Positions 1 to 6,548 of a stretch of 16,990 nucleotides of DNA are shown piece after piece. The first letter of the stretch is position 1. Each line of letters starts with the position of its first letter. The stretch is from positions 1 to 16,990 of the forward strand of contig JADGQG010000017.1 in NCBI GenBank assembly GCA_017882025.1, read 5' to 3'. The stretch comes from Chloroflexota bacterium. GTDB lineage: Bacteria; Chloroflexota; Limnocylindria; Limnocylindrales; CSP1-4. The position numbers were made by a program, and so were the translations under genes. Below the pieces are notes generated by a model, which was not told where the DNA came from, made no database searches, and saw only the letters and a list, made by a program, of their open reading frames with translations.

Positions 1-342
1 ATTCACGAGGATCGGCGGCACGGCGAGCACGACCATCGCCACGAGCGTCGGCAGGAAGGCCCCGCCGACCACCGGGTCGATGAGCACCGTGACGGGGATG
101 GCGATCGCGATGACCGCGAGCGAGGGCAGCGAGCGCCCGAGGTTCGCCACGCTGGCCGCGACGCCCGCGCCCCGTCCCGTGTGGCCGATCGCGAGTCCCG
201 CCGGGAGAGCGAGGAGCAGCGCGATCGCCAGCGAGATGCTCGCGATCAGCAAGTGCTCCAGGAGCCGGTTCGGGATTCCGAACTGGCCGGCCCACTGGGC
301 GGGATTCGTGAGCCAGGCCGCAGTCGCCGTCACGAGGTTCAC
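1..342 (-). CDS. opuBD: Osmoprotectant (glycine betaine/choline-type) ABC transporter permease, second subunit, partial
   Basis: Inner-membrane permease subunit of an OpuB/OsmU-type importer for compatible solutes. Only the first 114 codons are in the window; the gene runs off the left edge. Translation begins VNLVTATAAWL and continues with a conserved soluble stretch (NPAQWAGQFGIPNRLLEH), a hydrophobic segment (about residues 38-55), then IGHTGRG and the next membrane segments. This arrangement is characteristic of the second permease of these transporters. The GTG start at 342-340 overlaps the TGA stop of the preceding permease (GTGA), which implies translational coupling. A second in-frame GTG lies three codons downstream. 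The EAA loop would be beyond the edge, and the substrate-binding protein, if linked, must lie further left. The family call is firm; the letter of the symbol is by family only. Confidence 0.85.
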   Translation of the reverse strand, partial: MNLVTATAAWLTNPAQWAGQFGIPNRLLEHLLIASISLAIALLLALPAGLAIGHTGRGAGVAASVANLGRSLPSLAVIAIAIPVTVLIDPVVGGAFLPTLVAMVVLAVPPILVN

Positions 343-1001
343 GAGGAGGCCTCGAGCGCGCGCGCCTGGGCCCAGGGCGTGACGCGTCGCTGCACCCGGA
401 CGAACAGGAGGTCGGCGCCCAGCGCGAGGAGGATCGAGGGAAGCGCCCCGGCGTACATCTCGGTCAGGAAGGTGAGGCGGTGGTAGCCGTCGAGGATGAA
501 GTAGCCCAGCCCGCCGAACGCGTCGCTGATCGTCGCGGTGATCGTGACGAGGCCGATCGTGGAGACCGTCGCCAGCCGGAGCCCGGCGACGATGAGCGGG
601 ACGGCGAGCGGCAGCTCCACGCGCCAGAGCCGCTGGCGGCGCGTGTAGCCCATCCCGTCGGCCGCCTCCAGGACCTCGGCCGGGACGCCGTCGAGGCCGG
701 CGACGATGTTCCGCACGAGGATCACCAGGGTGTACATGACCAGCGGCACCTCGGCCGTGACGACCGAGAACCCGGTGATGGAGATGAGGGCGGCGAAGAG
801 CGCCAGGCTCGGGATCGTGTAGAGGATTCCGGCCAGCGCGCTGATCGGGGAATAGAGGAGGCGATAGCGGGCCGCGACGAGGGCGAGGACGAACGAGATC
901 GCGAACCCGATCGCCACCCCGAGCGCCGCAAGGTAGACGTGCTGCCACGTCCGGTAGACGATCGCGTCGAGGTGGCCGGCCAGCCAGACCCAGTCGATCA
1001 T
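339..1001 (-). CDS. opuBB: Osmoprotectant ABC transporter permease, first subunit
   Basis: Inner-membrane permease of the same OpuB-type importer, 220 aa, usual size for the family. It starts MIDWVWLAGHL and has an early segment HVYLAALGVAIGFAISFVL. It then has IPSLALFAALI and an EAA-type coupling loop, EAADGMGYTRRQRLWRVELP (residues 112-131), that contacts the ATPase. Hydrophobic segments continue to about residue 205. I chose ATG 1001 because the open frame upstream of it only covers the 3' end of the ATPase gene, and MIDW matches the usual N-terminus. A short GCAGG lies directly before the ATG, so the Shine-Dalgarno is weak, and the ATPase stop is 19 bp upstream. The TGA stop overlaps the GTG of the second permease. 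It sits in the operon ATPase-permease-permease on the minus strand. Confidence 0.9.
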   Translation of the reverse strand: MIDWVWLAGHLDAIVYRTWQHVYLAALGVAIGFAISFVLALVAARYRLLYSPISALAGILYTIPSLALFAALISITGFSVVTAEVPLVMYTLVILVRNIVAGLDGVPAEVLEAADGMGYTRRQRLWRVELPLAVPLIVAGLRLATVSTIGLVTITATISDAFGGLGYFILDGYHRLTFLTEMYAGALPSILLALGADLLFVRVQRRVTPWAQARALEASS

Positions 1002-1020
1002 CCTGCCGGCGGCCTGCGGC

Positions 1021-2214
1021 TCACGAGCCGGCGCCGGACGTGCCGGCAGCGATGACCTCGGGATCGGCGCTCGGACGGAGCGCGGCCGCGATCGCCTCGA
1101 CGGTGAGCACGCCGCGGAGCCTGCCCGCACGGTCCACGACGATCCCCGTCTGGACGTCCGCGTCGAGCATCATCGAGAGCGCGTCCTTGAGGGTGGTCCG
1201 ACGGTCGAGCAGCGGTGACATCGGTGTCGCGAGCGACCGCGCGAGGGTGCCCGTCCCGGGGATGTGGCGCTGGTTGACCCAGCCGAGCGGTCGGTCCGAC
1301 GGGTCCAGCAGGAGAAGGTACGGGAACGGGTCCGCGAACGTCCGGGCCCGTGCCTCGCCGGCCGGGTCGCCGGCCCGGGCGGTCACGACCGGCTGGAGCG
1401 CCATCTCGCCCACTCGCGTCAGCGAGAGGCGCTTGAGGCCGCGGTCGGCTCCTACGAAGTCGGCGACGAACTCCGACGCGGGGGCGGCCAGGATCTCAGC
1501 CGGGGGCGCGAACTGCTCGAGGTGCCCGCCGGCCTGCATGACCGCGACGAGGTCGCCCATCTTGATCGCCTCGTCGATGTCGTGGGTGACGAAGAGGATT
1601 GTCTTGGCCAGCTCGGCCTGGAGGCGCAGAAACTCGTTCTGGAGGCGTTCGCGGACGATCGGGTCCACGGCGCCGAACGGCTCGTCCATGAGCATCAGGG
1701 GCGGGTCGGCCGCCAGGGCACGCGCAACGCCAACGCGCTGGCGCTCGCCGCCCGAGAGCTGGGCGGGGAAGCGGTCACGGTAGAGAGCGGGGTCGAGCCC
1801 GACCAGGGCCAGCAGCTCCTCGGCCCGCTCTCGCTGCCTGGCCGCCGGCCAACCGAGCAGGCGCGGCACGACCGCGACGTTGGCACCGACGGTCTGGTGC
1901 GGGAAGAGGCCGACCTGCTGGATGACGTAACCGATCTCGCGCCGGAGCTCCGTGGCGTCGCGACCGGCCACGTCCGCGCCGTCGATCAGGATCCGGCCGC
2001 TCGTCGGCTCGATGAGCCGGTTGACCATCTTCAGGCTGGTCGTCTTGCCGCAGCCGGACGGGCCCACGAGCACGCAGATCTTGCCGGCCGGGACGGTCAG
2101 CGACAGGTCGTTGACGGCACCCGGCGCGCTCCGCGGGAGCTTCGCGGTGGCGTAGCTCTTGGAGACGTGTTGGTACTCGACGATCGCGGCCCGATGTGCG
2201 GCCTGCTCGGGCAT
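1021..2214 (-). CDS. opuBA: Osmoprotectant ABC transporter ATP-binding protein with C-terminal CBS domains
   Basis: Cytoplasmic ATPase driving compatible-solute uptake (ProV/OpuBA class), 397 aa. Visible motifs are Walker A GPSGCGKTT (51-59), a Q-loop near Q99-Q100, the ABC signature LSGGE (153-157), Walker B LMLMDEPF (173-180) and switch H211. The C-terminal part (about 260-380) carries CBS-like sequence (LATPMSPLLDRR...LKDALSMML...GIVVDRAGRLRGVLTVEAI). In the family this module senses ionic strength or nucleotides and gates transport; that role is inferred here. The ATG at 2214 is preceded by GGAG eight bases upstream. It is the first gene of a minus-strand operon with two permeases. The ATP-binding domain shows no missing key residue. 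Confidence 0.93.
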   Translation of the reverse strand: MPEQAAHRAAIVEYQHVSKSYATAKLPRSAPGAVNDLSLTVPAGKICVLVGPSGCGKTTSLKMVNRLIEPTSGRILIDGADVAGRDATELRREIGYVIQQVGLFPHQTVGANVAVVPRLLGWPAARQRERAEELLALVGLDPALYRDRFPAQLSGGERQRVGVARALAADPPLMLMDEPFGAVDPIVRERLQNEFLRLQAELAKTILFVTHDIDEAIKMGDLVAVMQAGGHLEQFAPPAEILAAPASEFVADFVGADRGLKRLSLTRVGEMALQPVVTARAGDPAGEARARTFADPFPYLLLLDPSDRPLGWVNQRHIPGTGTLARSLATPMSPLLDRRTTLKDALSMMLDADVQTGIVVDRAGRLRGVLTVEAIAAALRPSADPEVIAAGTSGAGS

Positions 2215-2244
2215 CTGCTGGGCTCCAATCGGTATGTGGCGGGA

Positions 2245-2250
2245 ACCCTA
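2245..2250 (-). promoter_or_regulatory. Putative -10 hexamer of the osmoprotectant operon
   Basis: On the minus strand the hexamer TAGGGT (TANNNT pattern) lies about 30 bases before the opuBA ATG. It would give a leader of roughly 24 bases carrying the GGAG ribosome site. No convincing -35 is seen. The call rests on position and a short motif only. Confidence 0.3.
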
Positions 2251-2259
2251 CCCCATGCA

Positions 2260-2278
2260 CCGGCCGGAGGGGGGCCGG
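2260..2278. repeat. Inverted repeat between the 96-aa gene and the osmoprotectant operon
   Basis: CCGGCC (2260-2265) and GGCCGG (2273-2278) form a 6-bp GC stem with a 7-base loop. It lies between the stop at 2319 and the start at 2214 and is nested inside a wider 8-bp pair, GGGAACCC (2241-2248) with GGGTTCCC (2310-2317). It could end transcription of the upstream gene or structure the leader. No T-run follows on the minus strand, so it is not a classical terminator. Confidence 0.35.
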
Positions 2279-2318
2279 CGGACGATGGGCCGAGCGGCAG
2301 CGTCTCAGCGGGTTCCCA

Positions 2319-2609
2319 TCACGCATCCGCCAGCTCGTGGCCGATCGCGCGCAGGATGAATCGGGCGGCCTCGGCCGACTTGCCACCCAGCCGCTGGCCG
2401 GCCGCCACGTCGGCATCCAGCGCGACCGCGAGGTCGTGCAGCATCGCGTCGAGCGCCGGCGTGCGCTGAAGGACGCCGGCCGCGAAGGCGGCCTCGAGCC
2501 CGGCCCACGCCGCGCGGGCATTCTCCACGGCATGGCCCTTCGCGGCAACCTGGTCGGCAAACGCGCTCCGGGCCGCTACCGCGGCCGCTCCCGTGCTCCC
2601 CATTGTCAT
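2319..2609 (-). CDS. Small helical protein of unknown function
   Basis: A 96-aa protein I do not recognise. It is rich in Ala, Leu, Glu and Arg and looks all-helical, with no membrane segment, signal peptide, cysteine or known catalytic motif. The C-terminal half (ALDAMLHDLAVALDADVAAG, then SAEAARFILRAIGHELADA) reads as amphipathic helices. The start at 2609 is well supported, because GGAGAGGGG directly precedes ATG ACA ATG on the minus strand with the GGAG five bases away. The gene begins 15 bp after the stop of the GNAT acetyltransferase and is probably co-transcribed with it. That close linkage is the only functional hint. Confidence 0.75.
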   Translation of the reverse strand: MTMGSTGAAAVAARSAFADQVAAKGHAVENARAAWAGLEAAFAAGVLQRTPALDAMLHDLAVALDADVAAGQRLGGKSAEAARFILRAIGHELADA

Positions 2610-2624
2610 CCCCTCTCCGGCGCG

Positions 2625-3227
2625 TCAGCGGGCCTGCTCCAGGGCGGGCGCCAGCCCGAGCGCACGCTCGCGACCCGCGCGCCACTCGTCCTCGAGGATG
2701 CTCATCTGGATCTCGTCCCAGAAGCGGTCGCCCCGCCAGATGGCCTCGCGGGATCGGCCCTCCACGGAGAAGCCGACCTTCCGGTAGGCCCGGATGGCAC
2801 GCTCGTTGTACTCGAAGACGGCGAGCGCCACCCGGTGCAGCCCGAGAGGCCCAAAAGCGTGCTCGAGCATCAGCGCCGTCGCCTCGGAGCCGTAGCCGCG
2901 GCCCCAGCAATCCGGCTCGCCGATCGTGATGTGGAAGAGCGCCGACCCATTGTCCCCATCGAGCTGGCTGAATGCGCACGTGCCGATCAGCCGGTCCGTC
3001 TCCGCGAGGTGGATGGCGAGCGCGAGCGAGCCCACGCCGGCGACGCGCGCCTCGAAGAACCGTTCCACCTCGTCCGGCCGCATGGGCCCTTCCTGGTAGC
3101 GCGTCAATCGGGCGACCTCCGGATCGCCGTACCAGCGCTTGAAGTCGGGCAGGTTGCGCCCGTTGTGCGGCCGCAGCACGACCGTTCGACCGGGGATCGC
3201 AGCGGGAAACCAGCTCCGGGCTCGCAT
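2625..3227 (-). CDS. GNAT family N-acetyltransferase (RimJ/RimL-like)
   Basis: A 200-aa acetyl-CoA-dependent N-acetyltransferase, cytoplasmic. The acceptor cannot be read from sequence; relatives acetylate ribosomal protein N-termini or small amines. After the opening strand (GRTVVLRPHN) it has IGTCAFSQLD, then the acetyl-CoA pyrophosphate-binding segment DCWGRGYGSEA (106-116). Motif B follows as NERAIRAYRKVGF (141-153) with the usual Asn and Tyr. The end DEIQMSILEDEW is typical of RimJ-like proteins. The ATG at 3227 has no real Shine-Dalgarno, but on the minus strand TACGCT ends seven bases before it, suggesting a leaderless message. It is divergent from the DNA ligase and leads the 96-aa gene. 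Confidence 0.88.
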   Translation of the reverse strand: MRARSWFPAAIPGRTVVLRPHNGRNLPDFKRWYGDPEVARLTRYQEGPMRPDEVERFFEARVAGVGSLALAIHLAETDRLIGTCAFSQLDGDNGSALFHITIGEPDCWGRGYGSEATALMLEHAFGPLGLHRVALAVFEYNERAIRAYRKVGFSVEGRSREAIWRGDRFWDEIQMSILEDEWRAGRERALGLAPALEQAR

Positions 3228-3253
3228 GCCTGCGAGCGTATACCATCCCGCCC
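3228..3253. promoter_or_regulatory. Compact divergent promoter region between GNAT and DNA ligase, probably leaderless both ways
   Basis: Only 26 bp separate the two start codons. On the plus strand TACCAT (3241-3246) ends seven bases before ATG 3254. On the minus strand TACGCT (3240-3235) ends seven bases before ATG 3227. The two hexamers flank the palindrome GTATAC (3238-3243). Neither gene has a Shine-Dalgarno. With transcription starting about seven bases after the -10, both messages would begin at or next to their start codons. The motif spacing is seen; the start sites are inferred. Confidence 0.55.
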
Positions 3254-4987
3254 ATGCGCCGGTGGAGCCAGGTGGCCGAGCGGATCGCCGCGACGACCCG
3301 GACCTCTGAGAAGTCGCGCGTCCTGGCGGAGTACCTGCGTGACGTGGAGCCCGACGCGCTTCGTGACGCAGTGATCTTCTTCACCGGCCGCGCCTTCGCC
3401 GAGTCGGACGCACGGTCGGCGGGCCTGGGCTGGGCCACGATCGCCAACGCTGTCGCGCGGGTTGCCGGAGTGGACCGTGCCCAGCTGGCCGCTGCGTACG
3501 ATCGCCACTCCGACCTCGGCCTCGCGGTCGGCGACGTCCTCGCGGCGCGGGACGGGGCAGTCGCCCCGCCGCGCGACCCGTCCGGGCCCCCGGAGTCGCC
3601 GCCGAGCGTCCCGGAGGTGACGGCCGCGTTCGCGGCCATCGAGGCTGCCCCGGGCCCGGCCGCGAAGTCGGCGGCGTTCGAGGCGCTGCTTCGGCGCTGC
3701 GACCCGCGCAGCGCCACGTACATCGTCAAGATCCTTGCCGGCGAGCTCCGGATCGGGCTCCGCGACGGGCTCCTCCAGGCGGCGATCGCGCGGGCGTTCG
3801 GGCGGTCGACCGGGGACGTCGCGAACGCGGCGATGCTCACGGGCGACATCGGGGAGACGGCCGTCCTGGCCCGCGAGGATCAGCTGGGCGCGGCCAGCCT
3901 GCGCCTCTTCCGGCCGCTCCGGTTCATGCTGGCTTCCCCGGCCGAGGACGCCGCAGAGATCATGGCGCGCCTCGGGCCCGTGGTCTGGACGGAGGACAAG
4001 TACGATGGGATCCGCGTCCAGCTCCATCGACGCGGCGCGGAGGCCAGGCTCTTCAGCCGCGACCTCCACGACGTGAGCGGACAGTTCCCGGAGGTCGTCT
4101 CGTCCGCGGCGCAGCTCGATTGGGACGGGATCCTCGACGGCGAGCTGCTCGCGTATCGCGACGGCGTCGTCCTGCCGTTCCTTGCGCTGCAGCGGCGGCT
4201 GGGCCGCAAGGAACCGTCCGCCGGTCTCAGGAACGAAGTCCCGGTCGCGTACGTGGCCTTCGACGTGCTGGCGCTGGGCCCACGGGGTGGCGACGTGGAG
4301 CCGCTCCTGGGGCGGCCGCTTTCGGAGCGTCGGGCACGCCTGGAGGCGTTGGGGCTGGCGGCGGCCGAGCCCGTGCGCTTCGCGCTTTCGCGCCTCGTCC
4401 GGGTCCGCTCGGCCGACGAGCTGGAGGAGGTCTTCACGGCCGCCCGCGAACGCCGCAACGAGGGCCTGATGGTCAAGGACCCGACCAGCATCTACGCACC
4501 GGGACGGCGCGGCTTCGGCTGGCTGAAGATGAAGAAGGCGCTCGCGACGCTGGATTGCGTCGTGGTCGGCGTCGAGCTCGGTCACGGCAAGCGGCACGGC
4601 GTCCTCTCCGACTACACGTTCGCCGTGCGCGACGACGCGACGGGTGCGCTCGTCACGATCGGGAAGGCCTACAGCGGTCTCACCGACGCGGAGATCGCGG
4701 AACGCACCCGCTGGTTCGAGGAGCACACCCTGGCGCGGCACGGGCGCTATCGGAGCGTTGAGCCGTCGGTCGTCGTCGAGGTCGCGTTCGACGTGATCAT
4801 GCGAAGTGGCCGCCACCGGTCGGGCTTCACCCTTCGGTTCCCCCGGATCGCGCGTTTGCGGCTGGACAAGACCGCGGTGGACTGCGACACGCTGGCCACG
4901 GTCGAGGTGCTCTGGCGGGAGCTGCAGCACGGCGCTGAGCACCTGGTCACCCGTGGAGCGCGGCCCGGATCCCCATCGGAGCCCTGA
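3254..4987 (+). CDS. lig: ATP-dependent DNA ligase
   Basis: Seals nicks in duplex DNA using ATP through a ligase-AMP intermediate; 577 aa, the three-part archaeal/bacterial LigB-like form. The N-terminal DNA-binding domain covers about 1-190. The nucleotidyltransferase domain has motif I EDKYDGIRV with adenylated lysine K249, DGELLAY, motif III YVAFDVLAL, motif IV EGLMVKDP (403-410) and motif V WLKMKK (423-428). The C-terminal OB-fold domain ends with motif VI-like RFPRIARLRLDK. All nucleotidyl-transfer motifs are intact, so it should be active. There is no fused polymerase or nuclease domain and no Ku nearby, which argues against a LigD end-joining role. Bacteria normally depend on an NAD ligase for replication, so this is probably an accessory repair ligase. 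The start lacks a Shine-Dalgarno and looks leaderless. Confidence 0.95.
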   Translation: MRRWSQVAERIAATTRTSEKSRVLAEYLRDVEPDALRDAVIFFTGRAFAESDARSAGLGWATIANAVARVAGVDRAQLAAAYDRHSDLGLAVGDVLAARDGAVAPPRDPSGPPESPPSVPEVTAAFAAIEAAPGPAAKSAAFEALLRRCDPRSATYIVKILAGELRIGLRDGLLQAAIARAFGRSTGDVANAAMLTGDIGETAVLAREDQLGAASLRLFRPLRFMLASPAEDAAEIMARLGPVVWTEDKYDGIRVQLHRRGAEARLFSRDLHDVSGQFPEVVSSAAQLDWDGILDGELLAYRDGVVLPFLALQRRLGRKEPSAGLRNEVPVAYVAFDVLALGPRGGDVEPLLGRPLSERRARLEALGLAAAEPVRFALSRLVRVRSADELEEVFTAARERRNEGLMVKDPTSIYAPGRRGFGWLKMKKALATLDCVVVGVELGHGKRHGVLSDYTFAVRDDATGALVTIGKAYSGLTDAEIAERTRWFEEHTLARHGRYRSVEPSVVVEVAFDVIMRSGRHRSGFTLRFPRIARLRLDKTAVDCDTLATVEVLWRELQHGAEHLVTRGARPGSPSEP

Positions 4988-5066
4988 GCTCCGGCTCCCA
5001 CGGTCCCGGCCAAAATCGCCGTCCCGCCGACCGAGTTGATGGGTTCCGTCGGCGCGGGATTCTCCG

Positions 5067-5072
5067 TAGACT
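5067..5072 (+). promoter_or_regulatory. Putative -10 for a leaderless transcript of the 201-aa gene
   Basis: TAGACT fits TANNNT and ends six bases before ATG 5079, where no Shine-Dalgarno exists. A weak TTCCGT (5044-5049) is 17 bases further upstream. The arrangement repeats that of the ligase and GNAT genes. Confidence 0.4.
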
Positions 5073-5078
5073 TCGCGC

Positions 5079-5684
5079 ATGACGTTCGAAGTACTGAGCC
5101 GGACCGTCCCGATGACGCTCTACACGGAGCAGTTCATCGTGCGCGGCGCGATCCAGACGCGCCAGCATCGCGTGACCGACATCCTCAACGGCGCGGACCA
5201 GTCGTTTCTCGTCCTCGAGGAGGTCTCGCTGGAGGAGTTTGGCTCCAACGAGCTGCCGACGCGCGCGGAGTTCGCCCAGGTGAACCTCGGGTCGGTCCTC
5301 TTCGCGGTCTCCCTCCAGGCCGTTGAGCCGATCCGGGAGCTCCGCACGCAGAAGATCTCCGAGCGCGCCCTCGTCTCCATTCCCCCGTTCCGGGTCATCG
5401 GGAACGTCCACCTGCTGCCCGAACGGAGCTTCCGGGAATCGCTCGCGGAGCTGCAGGCCCCATTCGTGCCGGTGACCGACGCCGTCTTCTGGTCGGACCG
5501 GTTGGGCGAGGGCCGCCAGAGCGCGGCGATGGTCGCGGTCAACCAGGCGCGAGCCCAGATCCTGGCACCATACCGCGAGGTCGACCCCTGGGCCGGCATC
5601 GGCGCCGCCAGCCCACCCGCGTCGCCGACCCGGCTGCCGGGCGTCCCCGACGACCGCGTACCGCCCGCGCCCGGTTCGGGCTAG
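5079..5684 (+). CDS. Unknown protein with two tandem copies of a small domain
   Basis: A 201-aa soluble protein; I cannot assign it to a named family with confidence. Two halves look duplicated. Residues 19-49 (FIVRGAIQTR... R-TDILN...SFLVLEEV) align with 104-134 (FRVIGNVHLL...R-FRESL...PFVPVTDAV): hydrophobic-V-x-G, a charged Arg before a short helix ending in Leu, then F-x-x-V. Each copy is followed by a hydrophobic Val/Ala-rich stretch. The last 30 residues are Pro/Gly/Ala-rich and probably disordered. No signal peptide, membrane segment or cysteine is seen. The start at 5079 is favoured by the adjacent TAGACT; Met12 (5112) is an alternative. The stop shares the palindrome CTAG with the converging rhodanese gene. 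Confidence 0.8.
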   Translation: MTFEVLSRTVPMTLYTEQFIVRGAIQTRQHRVTDILNGADQSFLVLEEVSLEEFGSNELPTRAEFAQVNLGSVLFAVSLQAVEPIRELRTQKISERALVSIPPFRVIGNVHLLPERSFRESLAELQAPFVPVTDAVFWSDRLGEGRQSAAMVAVNQARAQILAPYREVDPWAGIGAASPPASPTRLPGVPDDRVPPAPGSG

Positions 5685-6526
5685 CGGTCGACCGGAAGGT
5701 CCAGGCGGCTTCCCCAGTCGGCCCAGCCGCCGTCGTAGACCGCCACGTCGTCATGGCCCATGAGGGCCAGCACGAACGCGAGCTTCGCAGCGGCAACGCC
5801 CGATGCGTCGTAGCAGACCACGCGGCGGCCGGAGGCCACCCCGGCCCCTTCGATCAGGGCCCGCAGCGTGCCGCCATCCTCGAAGCGCCCGGTGCCCGGC
5901 TCGGTCGTCATCGCCACGGGGAGGTTGACGGCGCCGGGCACGTGGCCGAGGCGCCGGGCATTTCCCTCGAAGCCCCGGTATTCGGCGGGCGCGCGCGCAT
6001 CCAGGATCACGGCGCCGGGCGACCCGACCAGCGACCGCAGGTCACCCGTCGTGAGTCGGGTCCGCAGCTGGGCCCGTGGCGTGAACGCCGCGGGATCCGG
6101 CTCGTGCGCCGCGTGGCTGACCGGACGCCCCGAGGCGACCCAGGCGCCATACCCGCCGTCCAGGATGCGCATGGATTCGAGGCCGTACGCGCGAAGGCTC
6201 CACCAGGTCCGCGCGGCGTACAGGCTGGCCGTGTCGTCGTACACCACCACCGTGCTCCCGTTGCCGATCCCGGCGCCGGCGACGGCCGCGGCGACCTGGT
6301 CGGGCGGGGCGAGGAGGAGCACCCTATCGGCGTCTTCGGGATCGACGAACGCGGCGTGCCAGTCAAGGTAGGTCGCGTTCGGGATGTGGCCGGCGGCGAA
6401 GGCGAGCCGCCCGGTCCCGTCGGGACGCCAGCGAACGTCGAGAATCCGGACTTCCGGCCGGGCGAGGTTCTCGGCCAGCCAGTCGGGGGAAGCGAGGAGC
6501 TCGGGTCGAACGTGGGCGCCGGCCAT
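5681..6526 (-). CDS. Two-domain rhodanese-like sulfurtransferase, catalytic Cys replaced by Asp
   Basis: A 281-aa protein with two rhodanese domains, the layout of thiosulfate/3-mercaptopyruvate sulfurtransferases. Domain 1 (about 8-130) has ILDVRW, GHIPNATYLDW and VVVYDDTASLYAARTWW; it is normally inactive. Domain 2 (about 150-278) has VILDARAPAEYRG, GHVPGAVNLP and GGWADWG. The active loop, usually Cys-x-x-Gly-Val, reads Y-D-A-S-G-V, so the persulfide-forming cysteine is Asp240. The only cysteine in the protein is Cys238, two residues earlier. The enzyme may be inactive, regulatory, or use Cys238 in a shifted loop. On the minus strand TATGAT ends eight bases before the ATG, so the message is probably leaderless. 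The gene is divergent from an aminotransferase-fold gene. Confidence 0.9.
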   Translation of the reverse strand: MAGAHVRPELLASPDWLAENLARPEVRILDVRWRPDGTGRLAFAAGHIPNATYLDWHAAFVDPEDADRVLLLAPPDQVAAAVAGAGIGNGSTVVVYDDTASLYAARTWWSLRAYGLESMRILDGGYGAWVASGRPVSHAAHEPDPAAFTPRAQLRTRLTTGDLRSLVGSPGAVILDARAPAEYRGFEGNARRLGHVPGAVNLPVAMTTEPGTGRFEDGGTLRALIEGAGVASGRRVVCYDASGVAAAKLAFVLALMGHDDVAVYDGGWADWGSRLDLPVDR

Positions 6527-6548
6527 CGCCGCCTATCATACGGACCCC
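6527..6548. promoter_or_regulatory. Compact divergent promoter region between rhodanese and class V aminotransferase
   Basis: The start codons are 22 bp apart. TATCAT (6534-6539) points right and ends nine bases before ATG 6549. Its opposite strand gives TATGAT (6540-6535), ending eight bases before ATG 6526. One short AT-rich island thus appears to serve both genes with almost no leader. A weak AGG before the rhodanese ATG could also act as a ribosome site. Confidence 0.5.

Noticed and set aside
3104..5080. A 658-codon minus-strand open frame opposite the DNA ligase
   Set aside because: The translation is Arg/Asp/Gly-rich without any fold signature, and the opposite strand codes a fully recognisable ligase. 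Long antisense frames are expected in DNA this GC-rich.
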